A program made the translations under genes and the position numbers. Positions 15,909 through 24,068 of a DNA stretch of 64,000 nucleotides are shown in pieces. Each line of letters opens with the position of its first letter. Position 1 is the first letter of the stretch. Source of the stretch: Leifsonia xyli (GTDB taxonomy: Bacteria > Actinomycetota > Actinomycetes > Actinomycetales > Microbacteriaceae); assembly GCA_003243275.1 (NCBI GenBank), contig QFQR01000001.1:434001-498000 (forward strand), written 5' to 3'. Under the pieces are notes generated by a model. That model was not told the DNA's origin. It made no database searches and saw only the letters and a list, made by a program, of their open reading frames with translations.

Positions 15909-17375
15909 ATGAACGACTTCTCCGACGACGCCGAGGCGCGACTGCGCCGCGCCGCATCCGTGCCCGACTCCCCCGAACTCGACCCGGCCCTCGTGTCCGG
16001 CGCGCCCGACCGCAAGGCCCCGCGCCTCGTGCGGCACGGCCGCGCGGTCCGCGCCGCGGGTATCTCGCTCACCGCGGTCGCGGCGGTGTCCGTCGGCGCC
16101 CTCGTGCTGCCGGGGCTCGTCGCCCCCAGCGCACCGCTGTTCACGGCGGGCGGCGTGAGCAGCGCGCGCGGCGGGGAGGCCTCCGCGATGGCGGCCGACA
16201 GCAAGCTCGCCTGGTGGGCCGACTACCGGTACGTGGCGGGTGCGGGGCTCTCCACCGACGGAGGGCGCGGCAGCGTCTACCAGGTGAAGCGGGTCGGCGA
16301 GCCGAAGGCGGTGCTCGCGGATGCGGCCAAGGCGCTCGGCCTCTCGGGCACCCCGACCGAGTCGCAGTATTCGAGCGCCGACTACCCGAGCTACGTGGTG
16401 GGTTCTGAGGACGGCAGCGCCGCCTCCATCTCCCTCAGCTGGACGGGAACGGGCGACTGGGGATACAGCGACCCGAGCGCCTACCCGGCGCCCGTCTGCA
16501 CCGATGTGGCGGTCGCGGGCGGCGAGCCGGGGCAGAGCTACCAGGACTGCACGCAGCCGGAGATCCCCGCATCCGAGTCGAAGGCCCCGTCGGCGGATGA
16601 GGCGCGCACGCTCGCCGCGGCCCTCTTCGACGCGACCGGCTTCCGGGTGAAGGCCTCCGACATCCAGGTGTCCGTGGACTCCTGGCAGACCTCCGCGACC
16701 GCGAACCTGGTCGTCGACGGCCAGGCGACGTCGCTCCAGTACAGCGTCGTGTGGTCGCCGCTCGGCAAGATCGCCTGGGCCTCGGGCCACTCGATCGAGG
16801 TGGTGAAGCGCGGTGACTACGACACCGTGTCGGCGGCATCCGCTGTCGAGCGGATCGCGGACGGCCGCTGGTACGGCGCGGCCGGTCCCGACTACGGCGG
16901 CGGCGCGGTCATGTACGCGGCGACCTCGGGGCTCGCCCGGGATGCGGCGGGCACCGACTCCTCGGCGGTCTCGACCCCCGCACCCGTCCCGCCGACCGAG
17001 GCCGAGTCGACCCCGCCGACCGAGCCGGCCGATCCGGGTGACCCGGGCGTCGTGCTGCCGGATCCGGGGGCGAGCGAGCTGCCGAGCGCGACCCTGCCGC
17101 CCGTCGAGCCGGGTGACCCGGGTGACCCGGGGACCTCGCCGGAGCCGGTGCCGACCCCGGAGACGATCACGGTGACGCTCGACAAGGCCGAGACGACGCT
17201 GCTGCTGATGTGGGACGTCGACGGCAACGCCTGGCTCGTGCCCGGCTACGCCTTCCAGAACCCGGACGGCGGGATGTGGAACACGATCGTCTCGCTCGTG
17301 GAGGGCGTCATCGCGCTCCCCGAGCCCATGCAGATCGAGCCGATGATCGACCCCGCACCCGTCGAAGCGCAGTAG
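15909..17375 (+). CDS. Single-pass membrane protein paired with the ECF sigma factor, possible anti-sigma factor
   Basis: 488 residues. The first ~48 are cytoplasmic and charged (DDAEARLRRAASVP). One transmembrane helix spans about 50-71 (AGISLTAVAAVSVGALVLPG), and a large extracytoplasmic domain follows. Near residues 355-425 a Pro/Glu/Asp/Thr-rich linker has repeated PGDPGDPG-like units, then a final beta-rich part with WDVDGNAWLVPGYAF. No zinc-binding anti-sigma motif (HxxxCxxC) is visible, so the anti-sigma role rests on gene order and topology only. It is convergent with the nuclease-like gene, with an imperfect 72-bp palindrome between their ends. Confidence 0.7.
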   Translation: MNDFSDDAEARLRRAASVPDSPELDPALVSGAPDRKAPRLVRHGRAVRAAGISLTAVAAVSVGALVLPGLVAPSAPLFTAGGVSSARGGEASAMAADSKLAWWADYRYVAGAGLSTDGGRGSVYQVKRVGEPKAVLADAAKALGLSGTPTESQYSSADYPSYVVGSEDGSAASISLSWTGTGDWGYSDPSAYPAPVCTDVAVAGGEPGQSYQDCTQPEIPASESKAPSADEARTLAAALFDATGFRVKASDIQVSVDSWQTSATANLVVDGQATSLQYSVVWSPLGKIAWASGHSIEVVKRGDYDTVSAASAVERIADGRWYGAAGPDYGGGAVMYAATSGLARDAAGTDSSAVSTPAPVPPTEAESTPPTEPADPGDPGVVLPDPGASELPSATLPPVEPGDPGDPGTSPEPVPTPETITVTLDKAETTLLLMWDVDGNAWLVPGYAFQNPDGGMWNTIVSLVEGVIALPEPMQIEPMIDPAPVEAQ

Positions 17376-17410
17376 CCTCAGCGCTCCTCGGGCAGCACCT
17401 CCGCTGGCTG

Positions 17411-17482
17411 GGGGTCTGAGATTCGTGCGGAATGGTCGCCATCTCCGGGTGGTGGCGACCATTTCACACGAATCCAGACCCC
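17411..17482. repeat. Palindrome 1, downstream flank of the nuclease-like gene
   Basis: Arms 17411-17441 and 17453-17482 pair with two mismatches and one bulge around an 11-base loop. The inner arm holds GATTCGTG and ATGGTCGCCA, both also present in the palindrome at 18483-18545. It lies between two convergent genes (15909-17375 and 17510-18430), where it could be a two-way terminator. Confidence 0.9.
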
Positions 17483-17509
17483 CTTCGCTCGTTCCGAGGC
17501 CCCGAGCGC

Positions 17510-18430
17510 TCAGGGGCGCCGAGCGGCGAGCAGGCGGCGCAGGCGGGCGAGGAACGCATCCGGCGTCACGAACAGATCGGATGCGGTGACCCGCACCACG
17601 CGGTACCCGGCGTCCTCGAAGAGCTCGCGGCGCTCGAGGTCGCGCAGCCAGGTGGCCCGGTCGACGCGGTGCACGTCACCCTCGTACTCGAGCACGATCC
17701 GCTCGGCGACGAACGCGAGATCGGCGTGCAGCAGCAGCCCACCCGCCACCGCCACCTCGACGTCGACGCTCGGCTCGGGCAGGCGCGCCCGCACGCAGAG
17801 CAGTCGCAGCAGCGTCTCGGGTCGGGAGTCCACCCCGGAACGCAGGCGTGGCAGCGCCCACGCGACCTTGCCCGAGCCGGGGCTGCCCTGAAGCAGCGCC
17901 GCGACCTCCTGCAGGCGGGCGAGCGTCGTGACGCCCGCCGTGCGCACGCCGCGGATGCGCGGACCGGTGATGAGCGCATCCCCCGCCGCCACGAGATCCT
18001 CGCGCGCCAGCATCGACGCCGACTGGCACCAGGCGTAGGCGGGATCGGCGAGCGGGCGGCCGCGCCACTCGACCGCGACCAGCCGCGTGAGCGAGTGCCC
18101 GTGCACACCGACCCCGCGTGGCGGGGTGCGCGGGAAGAGCACCGAGAGGTGCAGCGGCTCGGTGTCGAGCCAGCGCGGCAGCGGGGCGCCGAGCAGCGCG
18201 AGGGCGGTGACGTGGCTGAAGACCTGGCCGGCACGCAGCAGCGCGAGGTAGGCGCGACAACGCTCGTCGAACTCCTCGGCGGCGAAGTCGAACGCGGCGA
18301 GCCCGTGGAACGGATGCGCGACGTCGGGCTGCCGCATCCGGGACCTGCCGACGCCCCAGGCGGCGGCCTCCCCCGTGCGGATCACGAGCCCGCGCACCCC
18401 GTCGGGCAGTCTCTCCGGCGGATGCGGCAT
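17510..18430 (-). CDS. DUF559/Vsr-like putative endonuclease with an AbiEi-like front half
   Basis: 306 residues. The C-terminal third has IVLEYEGDVHRVDRATWLRD, then LERRELFEDAGYRVVRVTASDLF, the pattern of the DUF559/very-short-patch-repair-like members of the PD-(D/E)xK nuclease fold. HADLAFVAERIVLEYEGD would supply the metal-binding Asp and Glu, but the canonical Lys after Glu is not obvious. The front part (AFSHVTAL-like region, PRWLDTEPLHLSVLFP, VEWRGRPLADPAYAW) resembles the AbiEi-type domain often found with it in actinobacteria. The ATG at 18430 has GAGG seven bases upstream. Related palindromes bracket the gene, so it may be a mobile cassette. Activity is unproven. Confidence 0.7.
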   Translation of the reverse strand: MPHPPERLPDGVRGLVIRTGEAAAWGVGRSRMRQPDVAHPFHGLAAFDFAAEEFDERCRAYLALLRAGQVFSHVTALALLGAPLPRWLDTEPLHLSVLFPRTPPRGVGVHGHSLTRLVAVEWRGRPLADPAYAWCQSASMLAREDLVAAGDALITGPRIRGVRTAGVTTLARLQEVAALLQGSPGSGKVAWALPRLRSGVDSRPETLLRLLCVRARLPEPSVDVEVAVAGGLLLHADLAFVAERIVLEYEGDVHRVDRATWLRDLERRELFEDAGYRVVRVTASDLFVTPDAFLARLRRLLAARRP

Positions 18431-18482
18431 GCCGCGATCCTCGCGCGATCGCCGCGGGTCGCGCGGAACTCATCCACAGCCC

Positions 18483-18545
18483 CGGAGATTCGTGCCAGAT
18501 GGTCGTCATCGCGCGCGTGTGGCGACCATCTGGCACGAATCTCCG
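18483..18545. repeat. Palindrome 2, upstream flank of the nuclease-like gene
   Basis: Two 26-base arms (18483-18508 and 18520-18545) with one mismatch around an 11-base loop (TCGCGCGCGTG). The arm carries GATTCGTGCCAGATGGTCG, homologous to palindrome 1. It sits upstream of the nuclease-like gene start and after the proS stop. Confidence 0.93.
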
Positions 18546-18552
18546 ACCCCCG

Positions 18553-18603
18553 GGTGCGCGAGGGGGCCCGGTGCGCGAGGGGTCCTGGTGCGCGAGGGGC
18601 GGG
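18553..18603. repeat. Three 17-bp tandem repeats next to proS
   Basis: GGTGCGCGAGGGG begins at 18553, 18570 and 18587, exactly 17 bases apart; the 4-base joints differ (GCCC, TCCT, CGGG). The array fills the space between palindrome 2 and the proS stop codon. Confidence 0.9.
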
Positions 18604-18613
18604 CGCGGGGGGC

Positions 18614-20386
18614 TCAGGCGAGGGAGGCGCGGAAGGCGTCGACGAGAGCGGATGCGGGCAGCTCGGTGCGCTCGTTCGTGCGGCGGTCCCACAGCTCGAC
18701 GAGACCGTCGGCGGCACCACGGCCCACGACGACCACGGTCGGCACGCCGAGCAGCTCGGCGTCGCCGAACTTCATGCCGGGAGACACCTTCGGGCGGTCG
18801 TCGTAGAGCACCTCGAAGCGCTCCGCCTCGAGCTCGGATGCGACACGCGCCGCGAGCTCGAACGCCACCTCGTCGCGCCCGGTGGCCACGACGTGCACGT
18901 CGAAGGGCGCGATCGTGCGCGGCCAGAGCAGCCCGCGCTCATCCGCCGTGGTCTCGGCGATCGCCGCGAGGATGCGCGTCACGCCGATGCCGTAGGAGCC
19001 CATCGTGACGGTCACGAGCTTGCCGTTCTCGTCGAGCACCTTGAGTCCGAGCGCCTCGGCGTACTTGCGGCCGAGCTGGAACACGTGCCCGATCTCCATA
19101 CCGCGCGCGAGTTCGACCGGCCCCGAGCCGTCGGGGGCGGGGTCGCCCGCACGCACCTCGGCGATCTCGACCGCGCCGTCGAAGCTGAAGTCGCGCCCAG
19201 CGACGAGCCCGAACACGTGCTTCCCGTCGACGTTGGCGCCCGTGATCCACGCGGTCCCGTCGACCACGCGGGGGTCGCCGAGGTAGCGGATGCCGGTGGC
19301 CGACTCCTCCCCCAGCACCGCGCCGGTCGGAGACCACGGCCCGATGTACCCCTTCACGAGCAGCGGGTGCTTCGCGAAGTCGGCCTCGGTCGCGGGCTCC
19401 ACCTCGGCGGGCGCGAACGCCACCTCGGCGCGCTTCAGGTCGACCTCGCGGTCGCCTGGCACCGCCGCGATCACGAGCTCGCGGGATCCGTCGAGGTGGG
19501 TGAGCGCGAGCACGACGTTCTTGAGGGTGTCGGCCGCGGTCCAGGCGCGGTCGCCCCGCGCCACGGATGCGTTCGCGACGTCGACGAGGGTCGCGATCGT
19601 GGGCGTGTCCGGGGTGTCGTGCACGACCGCATCCGGCTGCCCCTCGATGGGCAGCGCCGCGGGCGCGGGCGTCGTGTACGCCTCGACATTCGCCGCGTAG
19701 CCGCCGGGCGAGCGCACGAAGGTGTCCTCGCCGATCGCGGTGGGGTGCAGGAACTCCTCCGAGCGCGACCCGCCCATCGCCCCGGCATCCGCCTGCACGA
19801 TCACGTAGTCGAGCCCGAGCCGCGTGAAGATGCGCTCGTAGGCGTCGCGCTGCGCCTGGTAGGAGATGTCGAGGCCCGCATCGGTGTGGTCGAAGGAGTA
19901 GGCGTCCTTCATCGAGAACTCGCGACCGCGCAGCAGGCCCGCGCGGGGGCGCGCCTCGTCGCGGTACTTGTCCTGGATCTGGAAGATCGTGAGCGGCAGG
20001 TCTTTGTAGGAGGAGTAGAGGTCTTTCACGAGCAGGGTGAAGACCTCCTCGTGGGTGGGCGCGAGCAGGTAGTCGGCACCCTTGCGGTCCTTCAGGCGGA
20101 AGATGCCGTCGCCGTACTCCTCCCAGCGTCCGGTCGCCTCGTAGGGCTCGCGCGGCAGCAGCGCCGGGAACAGCACCTCCTGCGCTCCCGCGGCCGCCAT
20201 CTCCTCCCGGATGACGCGCTCGACCTTGGCACGCACCCGCAGCCCCAGCGGCAGCCAGGCGAACACCCCCGGCGCCTGACGACGGATGTAGCCGGCGCGC
20301 ACGAGCAGCTTGTGGCTCGTCGCCTCGGCGTCGGCGGGGTCGTCCTTCAGGGTGCGGACGAAGAGCTGGGAGAGAAGCGTGGGCAC
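18614..20386 (-). CDS. proS: Prolyl-tRNA synthetase (class II)
   Basis: Charges tRNA-Pro. 590 residues, bacterial-type with an INS editing domain (about residues 220-400, YTTPAPAALPIEG to PLLVKGYIGP) inside the catalytic core. Class II motifs visible: EVLFPALLP (motif 1), TIFQIQDKYRDEARPRAGLLRGREFSMKD split across motif 2, and VTMGSYGIGVTRILAAIAE (motif 3). The C-terminal anticodon-binding domain includes APFDVHVVATG and LYDDRPKVSPGMKFGDAEL. The GTG at 20386 is favoured by a minus-strand TACAGT six bases upstream. The open frame continues further upstream but would overlap the lipoprotein gene. Proline-tRNA synthetase next to ispG/rseP/dxr is a common actinobacterial order. Confidence 0.96.
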   Translation of the reverse strand: MPTLLSQLFVRTLKDDPADAEATSHKLLVRAGYIRRQAPGVFAWLPLGLRVRAKVERVIREEMAAAGAQEVLFPALLPREPYEATGRWEEYGDGIFRLKDRKGADYLLAPTHEEVFTLLVKDLYSSYKDLPLTIFQIQDKYRDEARPRAGLLRGREFSMKDAYSFDHTDAGLDISYQAQRDAYERIFTRLGLDYVIVQADAGAMGGSRSEEFLHPTAIGEDTFVRSPGGYAANVEAYTTPAPAALPIEGQPDAVVHDTPDTPTIATLVDVANASVARGDRAWTAADTLKNVVLALTHLDGSRELVIAAVPGDREVDLKRAEVAFAPAEVEPATEADFAKHPLLVKGYIGPWSPTGAVLGEESATGIRYLGDPRVVDGTAWITGANVDGKHVFGLVAGRDFSFDGAVEIAEVRAGDPAPDGSGPVELARGMEIGHVFQLGRKYAEALGLKVLDENGKLVTVTMGSYGIGVTRILAAIAETTADERGLLWPRTIAPFDVHVVATGRDEVAFELAARVASELEAERFEVLYDDRPKVSPGMKFGDAELLGVPTVVVVGRGAADGLVELWDRRTNERTELPASALVDAFRASLA

Positions 20387-20398
20387 CCGAATACTGTA
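20384..20398 (-). promoter_or_regulatory. -10 element and leaderless start of proS
   Basis: Minus strand: TACAGT (20398-20393), six bases, GTG (20386-20384), with no SD. It decides the start against the longer open frame. Confidence 0.6.
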
Positions 20399-20409
20399 GC
20401 CGCGCGGGC

Positions 20410-20910
20410 TCAGCCCTCCGTGTCGAACGGCGGCTCGGCACCCTCGGAGAACGGAAGGACACCGGCGATCGGGGTGAGGGTGCGCCACGCCGCCACGCTC
20501 GCGAGATCGGACGGCGTCCCGGTATCCGTGGCGTCGGTGCTCGCGGGGCGCAGGAACAGCACGACCCGCTCGCCGGTCGGGATCGGATCCTCGGCCGGCG
20601 ACGGCGGATTCTCGGTGCAGTAGTCGCGGGGGGAGGCAGCCCACAGCTCCTCGCCGGCGAAATCGCCCTTGTACACCTCGTCGATCGTGACGCGGTGCCG
20701 ATCCCCCGGACCGGAGAACAGCTCGACGGTGCCGTCCGCGGCATCCGCGGTTCCGGCGACCACCAGCACGGCCTCCTCGTACATCTTCTGCGCGTCGGGG
20801 AAGTCGACCCAGCTCACACAGCTCGGCGCGCTGGGCGCGGTCGAGCACGCGGCGAGCGCGGGCAGCAGGAGCACGGCGATGGCGGCGGCAGCGACGCGGC
20901 GACGGGTCAT
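20410..20910 (-). CDS. Small predicted lipoprotein
   Basis: 166 residues. Signal peptide MTRRRVAAAAIAVLLLPALA, then a lipobox ending at Cys22 (LAAC), so it should be lipid-anchored outside the membrane. The mature part (VSWVDFPDAQKMYEEAVLVV, then VTIDEVYKGDF and ERVVLFLRP) looks like one compact beta-rich domain. I do not recognise a named family. It sits between proS and ispG with its own leaderless promoter, so it need not be functionally tied to them. Confidence 0.82.
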   Translation of the reverse strand: MTRRRVAAAAIAVLLLPALAACSTAPSAPSCVSWVDFPDAQKMYEEAVLVVAGTADAADGTVELFSGPGDRHRVTIDEVYKGDFAGEELWAASPRDYCTENPPSPAEDPIPTGERVVLFLRPASTDATDTGTPSDLASVAAWRTLTPIAGVLPFSEGAEPPFDTEG

Positions 20911-20922
20911 GCCTTCACGCTA
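20908..20922 (-). promoter_or_regulatory. -10 element and leaderless start of the lipoprotein gene
   Basis: Minus strand: TAGCGT (20922-20917), GAAGGC, then ATG (20910-20908). Confidence 0.55.
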
Positions 20923-20961
20923 CGAGCGGCGCGTGCGACCCACCACCCAACGAAACGCGGG

Positions 20962-22116
20962 TCAGTGCGTCACGACGACCGGTTCGCCGACGGGTGCCTC
21001 GTCGCCCATCTCGTCGGCGATGCGCCGAGCCTCGGCGATGAGGGTCTCGACGATCTCCGACTCGGGCACCGTCTTCACGACCTCGCCCTTGACGAAGATC
21101 TGGCCCTTGCCGTTGCCGGAGGCGACCCCGAGGTCCGCTTCGCGCGCCTCGCCCGGGCCGTTGACGACGCATCCCATGACGGCGACGCGCAGCGGCACGG
21201 TGACGCCCTTGAGGCCCTCCGTGACCGAGTCGGCGAGCGTGTAGACGTCCACCTGGGCGCGCCCGCAGGACGGGCACGACACGATCTCGAGCTTCCGCTC
21301 GCGCAGGTTCAGCGACTGCAGGATCTGCAGCCCCACCTTGACCTCCTCGGCGGGGGGCGCCGAGAGCGAGACGCGGATGGTGTCGCCGATGCCCTCCGAG
21401 AGCAGGATGCCGAACGCGGTCGCCGACTTGATGGTGCCCTGGAACGCGGGCCCGGCCTCCGTCACCCCGAGGTGCAGGGGCCAGTCGCCCCGCTCGGCGA
21501 GCAGCCGGTAGGCCTTCACCATGACGATCGGGTCGTTGTGCTTGACCGAGATCTTGAAGTCGTGGAAGTCGTGCTCCTCGAAGAGGCTCGCCTCCCACAC
21601 GGCGCTCTCGACGAGCGCCTCGGGGGTCGCCTTCCCGTACTTCTCGAGCAGTCGCGGGTCGAGCGAGCCCGCGTTGACGCCGATCCGCAGGCTCACGCCC
21701 GCATCCTTCGCCGCCTTCGCGATCGCGCCCACCTGGTCGTCGAACTTGCGGATGTTGCCGGGGTTCACGCGCACGGCCGCGCAGCCGGCGTCGATCGCCT
21801 GGAAGACGTACTTCGGCTGGAAGTGGATGTCGGCGATCACCGGGATCTGGCTCTTCTTCGCGATGATGTGCAGCACATCCGCGTCGTCCTGGCTGGGCAC
21901 CGCGACCCGCACGATGTCGCAACCGGATGCCGTGAGCTCGGCGATCTGCTGGAGCGTCGCGTTGATGTTCGTGGTGGGGGTCGTCGTCATCGACTGCACG
22001 CTGACCTGCGCGTCACCGCCGACGAGCACCTTCCCGACCTTGATCTGACGGGACTTGCGGCGGGGAGCCAGCACCTCCGGTGGAGGCTTCGGCATCCCGA
22101 TGTTGATGGCGGGCAC
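20962..22116 (-). CDS. ispG: 4-hydroxy-3-methylbut-2-enyl diphosphate synthase IspG (GcpE)
   Basis: Penultimate step of the MEP isoprenoid pathway: converts MEcPP to HMBPP with a 4Fe-4S cluster. 384 residues. The TIM-barrel part includes VGGDAQVSVQSMTTTPTTN, then VRVAVPSQDDA, PVIADIHFQPKY and AVRVNPGNIR. Cluster cysteines are in SCPSCGRAQVD and MGCVVNGPGE, spaced as in the family. GTG at 22116 with TAAGCT six bases upstream. dxr of the same pathway is 4.4 kb away on the same strand. Confidence 0.97.
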   Translation of the reverse strand: MPAINIGMPKPPPEVLAPRRKSRQIKVGKVLVGGDAQVSVQSMTTTPTTNINATLQQIAELTASGCDIVRVAVPSQDDADVLHIIAKKSQIPVIADIHFQPKYVFQAIDAGCAAVRVNPGNIRKFDDQVGAIAKAAKDAGVSLRIGVNAGSLDPRLLEKYGKATPEALVESAVWEASLFEEHDFHDFKISVKHNDPIVMVKAYRLLAERGDWPLHLGVTEAGPAFQGTIKSATAFGILLSEGIGDTIRVSLSAPPAEEVKVGLQILQSLNLRERKLEIVSCPSCGRAQVDVYTLADSVTEGLKGVTVPLRVAVMGCVVNGPGEAREADLGVASGNGKGQIFVKGEVVKTVPESEIVETLIAEARRIADEMGDEAPVGEPVVVTH

Positions 22117-22128
22117 CCGACAAGCTTA
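22114..22128 (-). promoter_or_regulatory. -10 element and leaderless start of ispG
   Basis: Minus strand: TAAGCT (22128-22123), TGTCGG, GTG (22116-22114). The arrangement is nearly the same as at proS. Confidence 0.6.
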
Positions 22129-22153
22129 GGACGGCGAGCCGCGCGTCGCCCGG

Positions 22154-22168
22154 TAGCCTCGACGGGTG
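22154..22168 (+). promoter_or_regulatory. -10 element and leaderless start of the ltrA-like gene
   Basis: TAGCCT at 22154-22159, CGACGG, GTG at 22166; no SD. It is divergent from ispG with 49 bases between start codons. Confidence 0.6.
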
Positions 22169-23407
22169 ACCGCGCCTGCGCCCCTTCACCACCATCTGCG
22201 TCGCTTCACGGGGCGCGATCCGGGCGAGCCGCACCGCGCGGCCACCTCGCTCGAGCTGCTCTTCGACCTGACCTTCGTGATCGCCTTCGGCGCCAGTTCG
22301 GCGTTGCTCGCCCGCGCCATCGTCGAGGGGCACACGGCGAGCGGCCTGTTGGCGTTCGGGTTCACGACCTTCGCCATCAGCTGGGGGTGGATCAACTTCA
22401 GCTGGTGGGCATCCGCCTTCGACACCGACGACTGGTACGTGCGGGTGATGACCCTGGTGCAGATGACGGGCGTCATCATCCTCGCGCTCGGCATCCCCGA
22501 CGTGTTCCGCAGCATCGCGGAGGGACGGCTCGACAACCAGGTGGTCGTGATCGGCTACGTCATCATGCGCCTCGGTCTGCTGCCGCTCTGGATCCGGGTG
22601 GCGGTGCAGGATCCGGCTCATCGGCGCCCCGCCGTGCTGTTCGCGACGACCCTCGTGATCGCCCAGTGCGGATGGGTGCTGGTCGCCCTGCTGCAGCTCC
22701 CGCTGGGAGCGGCCCTCGCCGCCACCGTGCCGCTGTACCTGATCGAGCTGGTCGGGCCGATCGTGGCGGAGCGTTCGGGAACCGGCACCCCGTGGCATCC
22801 GCACCACGTGGCCGAACGCTACGGGCTCGTCGTGATCATCACCCTCGGCGAGGTCGTGCTCGGCACGGCGTCGACCGTGTCGGCCGTCGTGCAGGAGTCC
22901 GGGTGGAGCCTGGATGCGGGGCTCGTGGCGTTCGCGGGGCTCGCGCTGGCCTTCGCGCTCTGGTGGGTGTACTTCATGCTCCCCTCCGGTCGCGTGCTGG
23001 CCCGCTTCCGCGGACGCGGGTTCGCGTGGGGCTACGGCCACATCCTGGTCTTCGGCAGCCTGGTCGCCGTGGGCGCGGGGCTCGACGTGGCCGCGTTGTC
23101 GTCGGAGGGCGAGGGGGAACTCGACCGCACCGCCGTCGCGCTCGCGGTCGCCCTGCCGGTCGCCGTGCTGCTGATGCTGTTCCTCCTGCTCGACTCCTTG
23201 CTGCTCGCCGCGCTCGACCGCTCCCACGTGCTGCTGTTCGGCGTGGCGCTCAGCCTGCTGGCGCTGTCGGTGCTCGCCGCGAACGCGGGCGCGCCGCTGT
23301 GGGCGTGGCTCGGACTCGTCGTGGCGGCCCCCGCCGCGATCATCGTCGGATTCGAGACCATCGGCCACCGCCCGCAAGCCGAGCGGCTCGCGCGGATGGG
23401 CGTGTGA
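22166..23407 (+). CDS. LtrA-family membrane protein (low temperature requirement protein A)
   Basis: 413 residues, about ten membrane helices. The opening ATSLELLFDLTFVIAFGASS is the signature of the LtrA family (named from a Listeria cold-growth gene), followed by FAISWGWINFSWWASAFDTD and the mid-protein HHVAERYGLVVIITLGEVVL, with its conserved His/Glu pattern. The biochemical role of the family is not established. It is divergent from ispG and convergent with a GNAT gene only 16 bases from its end. It is a single-gene insertion in the dxr-rseP-ispG neighbourhood. Confidence 0.88.
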   Translation: MTAPAPLHHHLRRFTGRDPGEPHRAATSLELLFDLTFVIAFGASSALLARAIVEGHTASGLLAFGFTTFAISWGWINFSWWASAFDTDDWYVRVMTLVQMTGVIILALGIPDVFRSIAEGRLDNQVVVIGYVIMRLGLLPLWIRVAVQDPAHRRPAVLFATTLVIAQCGWVLVALLQLPLGAALAATVPLYLIELVGPIVAERSGTGTPWHPHHVAERYGLVVIITLGEVVLGTASTVSAVVQESGWSLDAGLVAFAGLALAFALWWVYFMLPSGRVLARFRGRGFAWGYGHILVFGSLVAVGAGLDVAALSSEGEGELDRTAVALAVALPVAVLLMLFLLLDSLLLAALDRSHVLLFGVALSLLALSVLAANAGAPLWAWLGLVVAAPAAIIVGFETIGHRPQAERLARMGV

Positions 23408-23423
23408 GCTCCGGCGCAGCCGA

Positions 23424-24026
23424 CTACGCGAAGTCGCGCCGCATGACGAGGCGGCGCAGTGTCGGGCGCGAGACGACGTGCATGCCCGCGGCCTCGAACA
23501 TGCTCGGCGTGCCGACGTAGAGCTCACCCCAGATCTCCGCCTTGCCAGGCGCCAGCTCCTTCGGGTAGCCCTCGACGGCGCGCGCTCCCCTCGCCCGCGC
23601 ATGTTCGACGGCGGCGACGGCGAGCGCCGTGCTCACCCCCTGACGGCGGAACCCCGTGCGCACGGCGAAGCAGACGATCGCCCAGACCCCGTCGTCGGCC
23701 GGATCCTCCTCGCGCCCCGCCCAGGGCACCCGGGTGCGGGCAAGGCGCACGTAGTGCGAGCGCGGTTCGACGGCGCACCAGCCCACCGGCTCATCGCCCA
23801 GGAACGCGACGATCCCGCTCGTCGTCGCGGCATCCGGATGCCCGCACGCGGTCTGCGCGCGGAGGCGCGCCTCGCGCTCCTCCCGCGGCATCGGCGTGAA
23901 CTCGCGGTCGCGGGCGAGGAACCACTGGCATTGGCAGTTCGCCGCCTCGCCACGCGCACCGAAAACCGTCTGCAACTGCTGCCAGCTCGCCTCGTTCGCC
24001 GGGAGGACGCGGATCTCGTCGGTCAT
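23424..24026 (-). CDS. GNAT-family N-acetyltransferase
   Basis: 200 residues. The acetyl-CoA-binding core is VCFAVRTGFRRQGVSTALAV-like: WAIVCFAVRTGFRRQGVSTA fits the family's R/Q-x-x-G-x-G/A loop. It is followed by AVEHARARGARAVEGYP and a C-terminal strand GTPSMFEAAGMHVVSR. The front part (QLQTVFGARGEAANCQCQWF) has the Cys pair seen in a group of actinobacterial GNAT proteins. The substrate is unknown. It could be leaderless (CAGGAT six bases before the ATG) or use that AGGA as a distant SD. Confidence 0.85.
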   Translation of the reverse strand: MTDEIRVLPANEASWQQLQTVFGARGEAANCQCQWFLARDREFTPMPREEREARLRAQTACGHPDAATTSGIVAFLGDEPVGWCAVEPRSHYVRLARTRVPWAGREEDPADDGVWAIVCFAVRTGFRRQGVSTALAVAAVEHARARGARAVEGYPKELAPGKAEIWGELYVGTPSMFEAAGMHVVSRPTLRRLVMRRDFA

Positions 24027-24068
24027 GGCGGCATCCTGCCACCGGCATCCGACAGAGGCCAGCCCCCG

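Noticed and set aside
17411..18545. Insertion sequence with terminal inverted repeats
   Set aside because: Each flank is itself a palindrome, and the enclosed gene is nuclease-like, not a recognisable DDE or HUH transposase. A non-classical cassette remains possible and is reported as a finding.
17432..20623. Plus-strand open frame of 1063 codons
   Set aside because: It runs antisense through the nuclease-like gene, both palindromes and proS, with the composition of a GC-rich shadow frame and no start signal.
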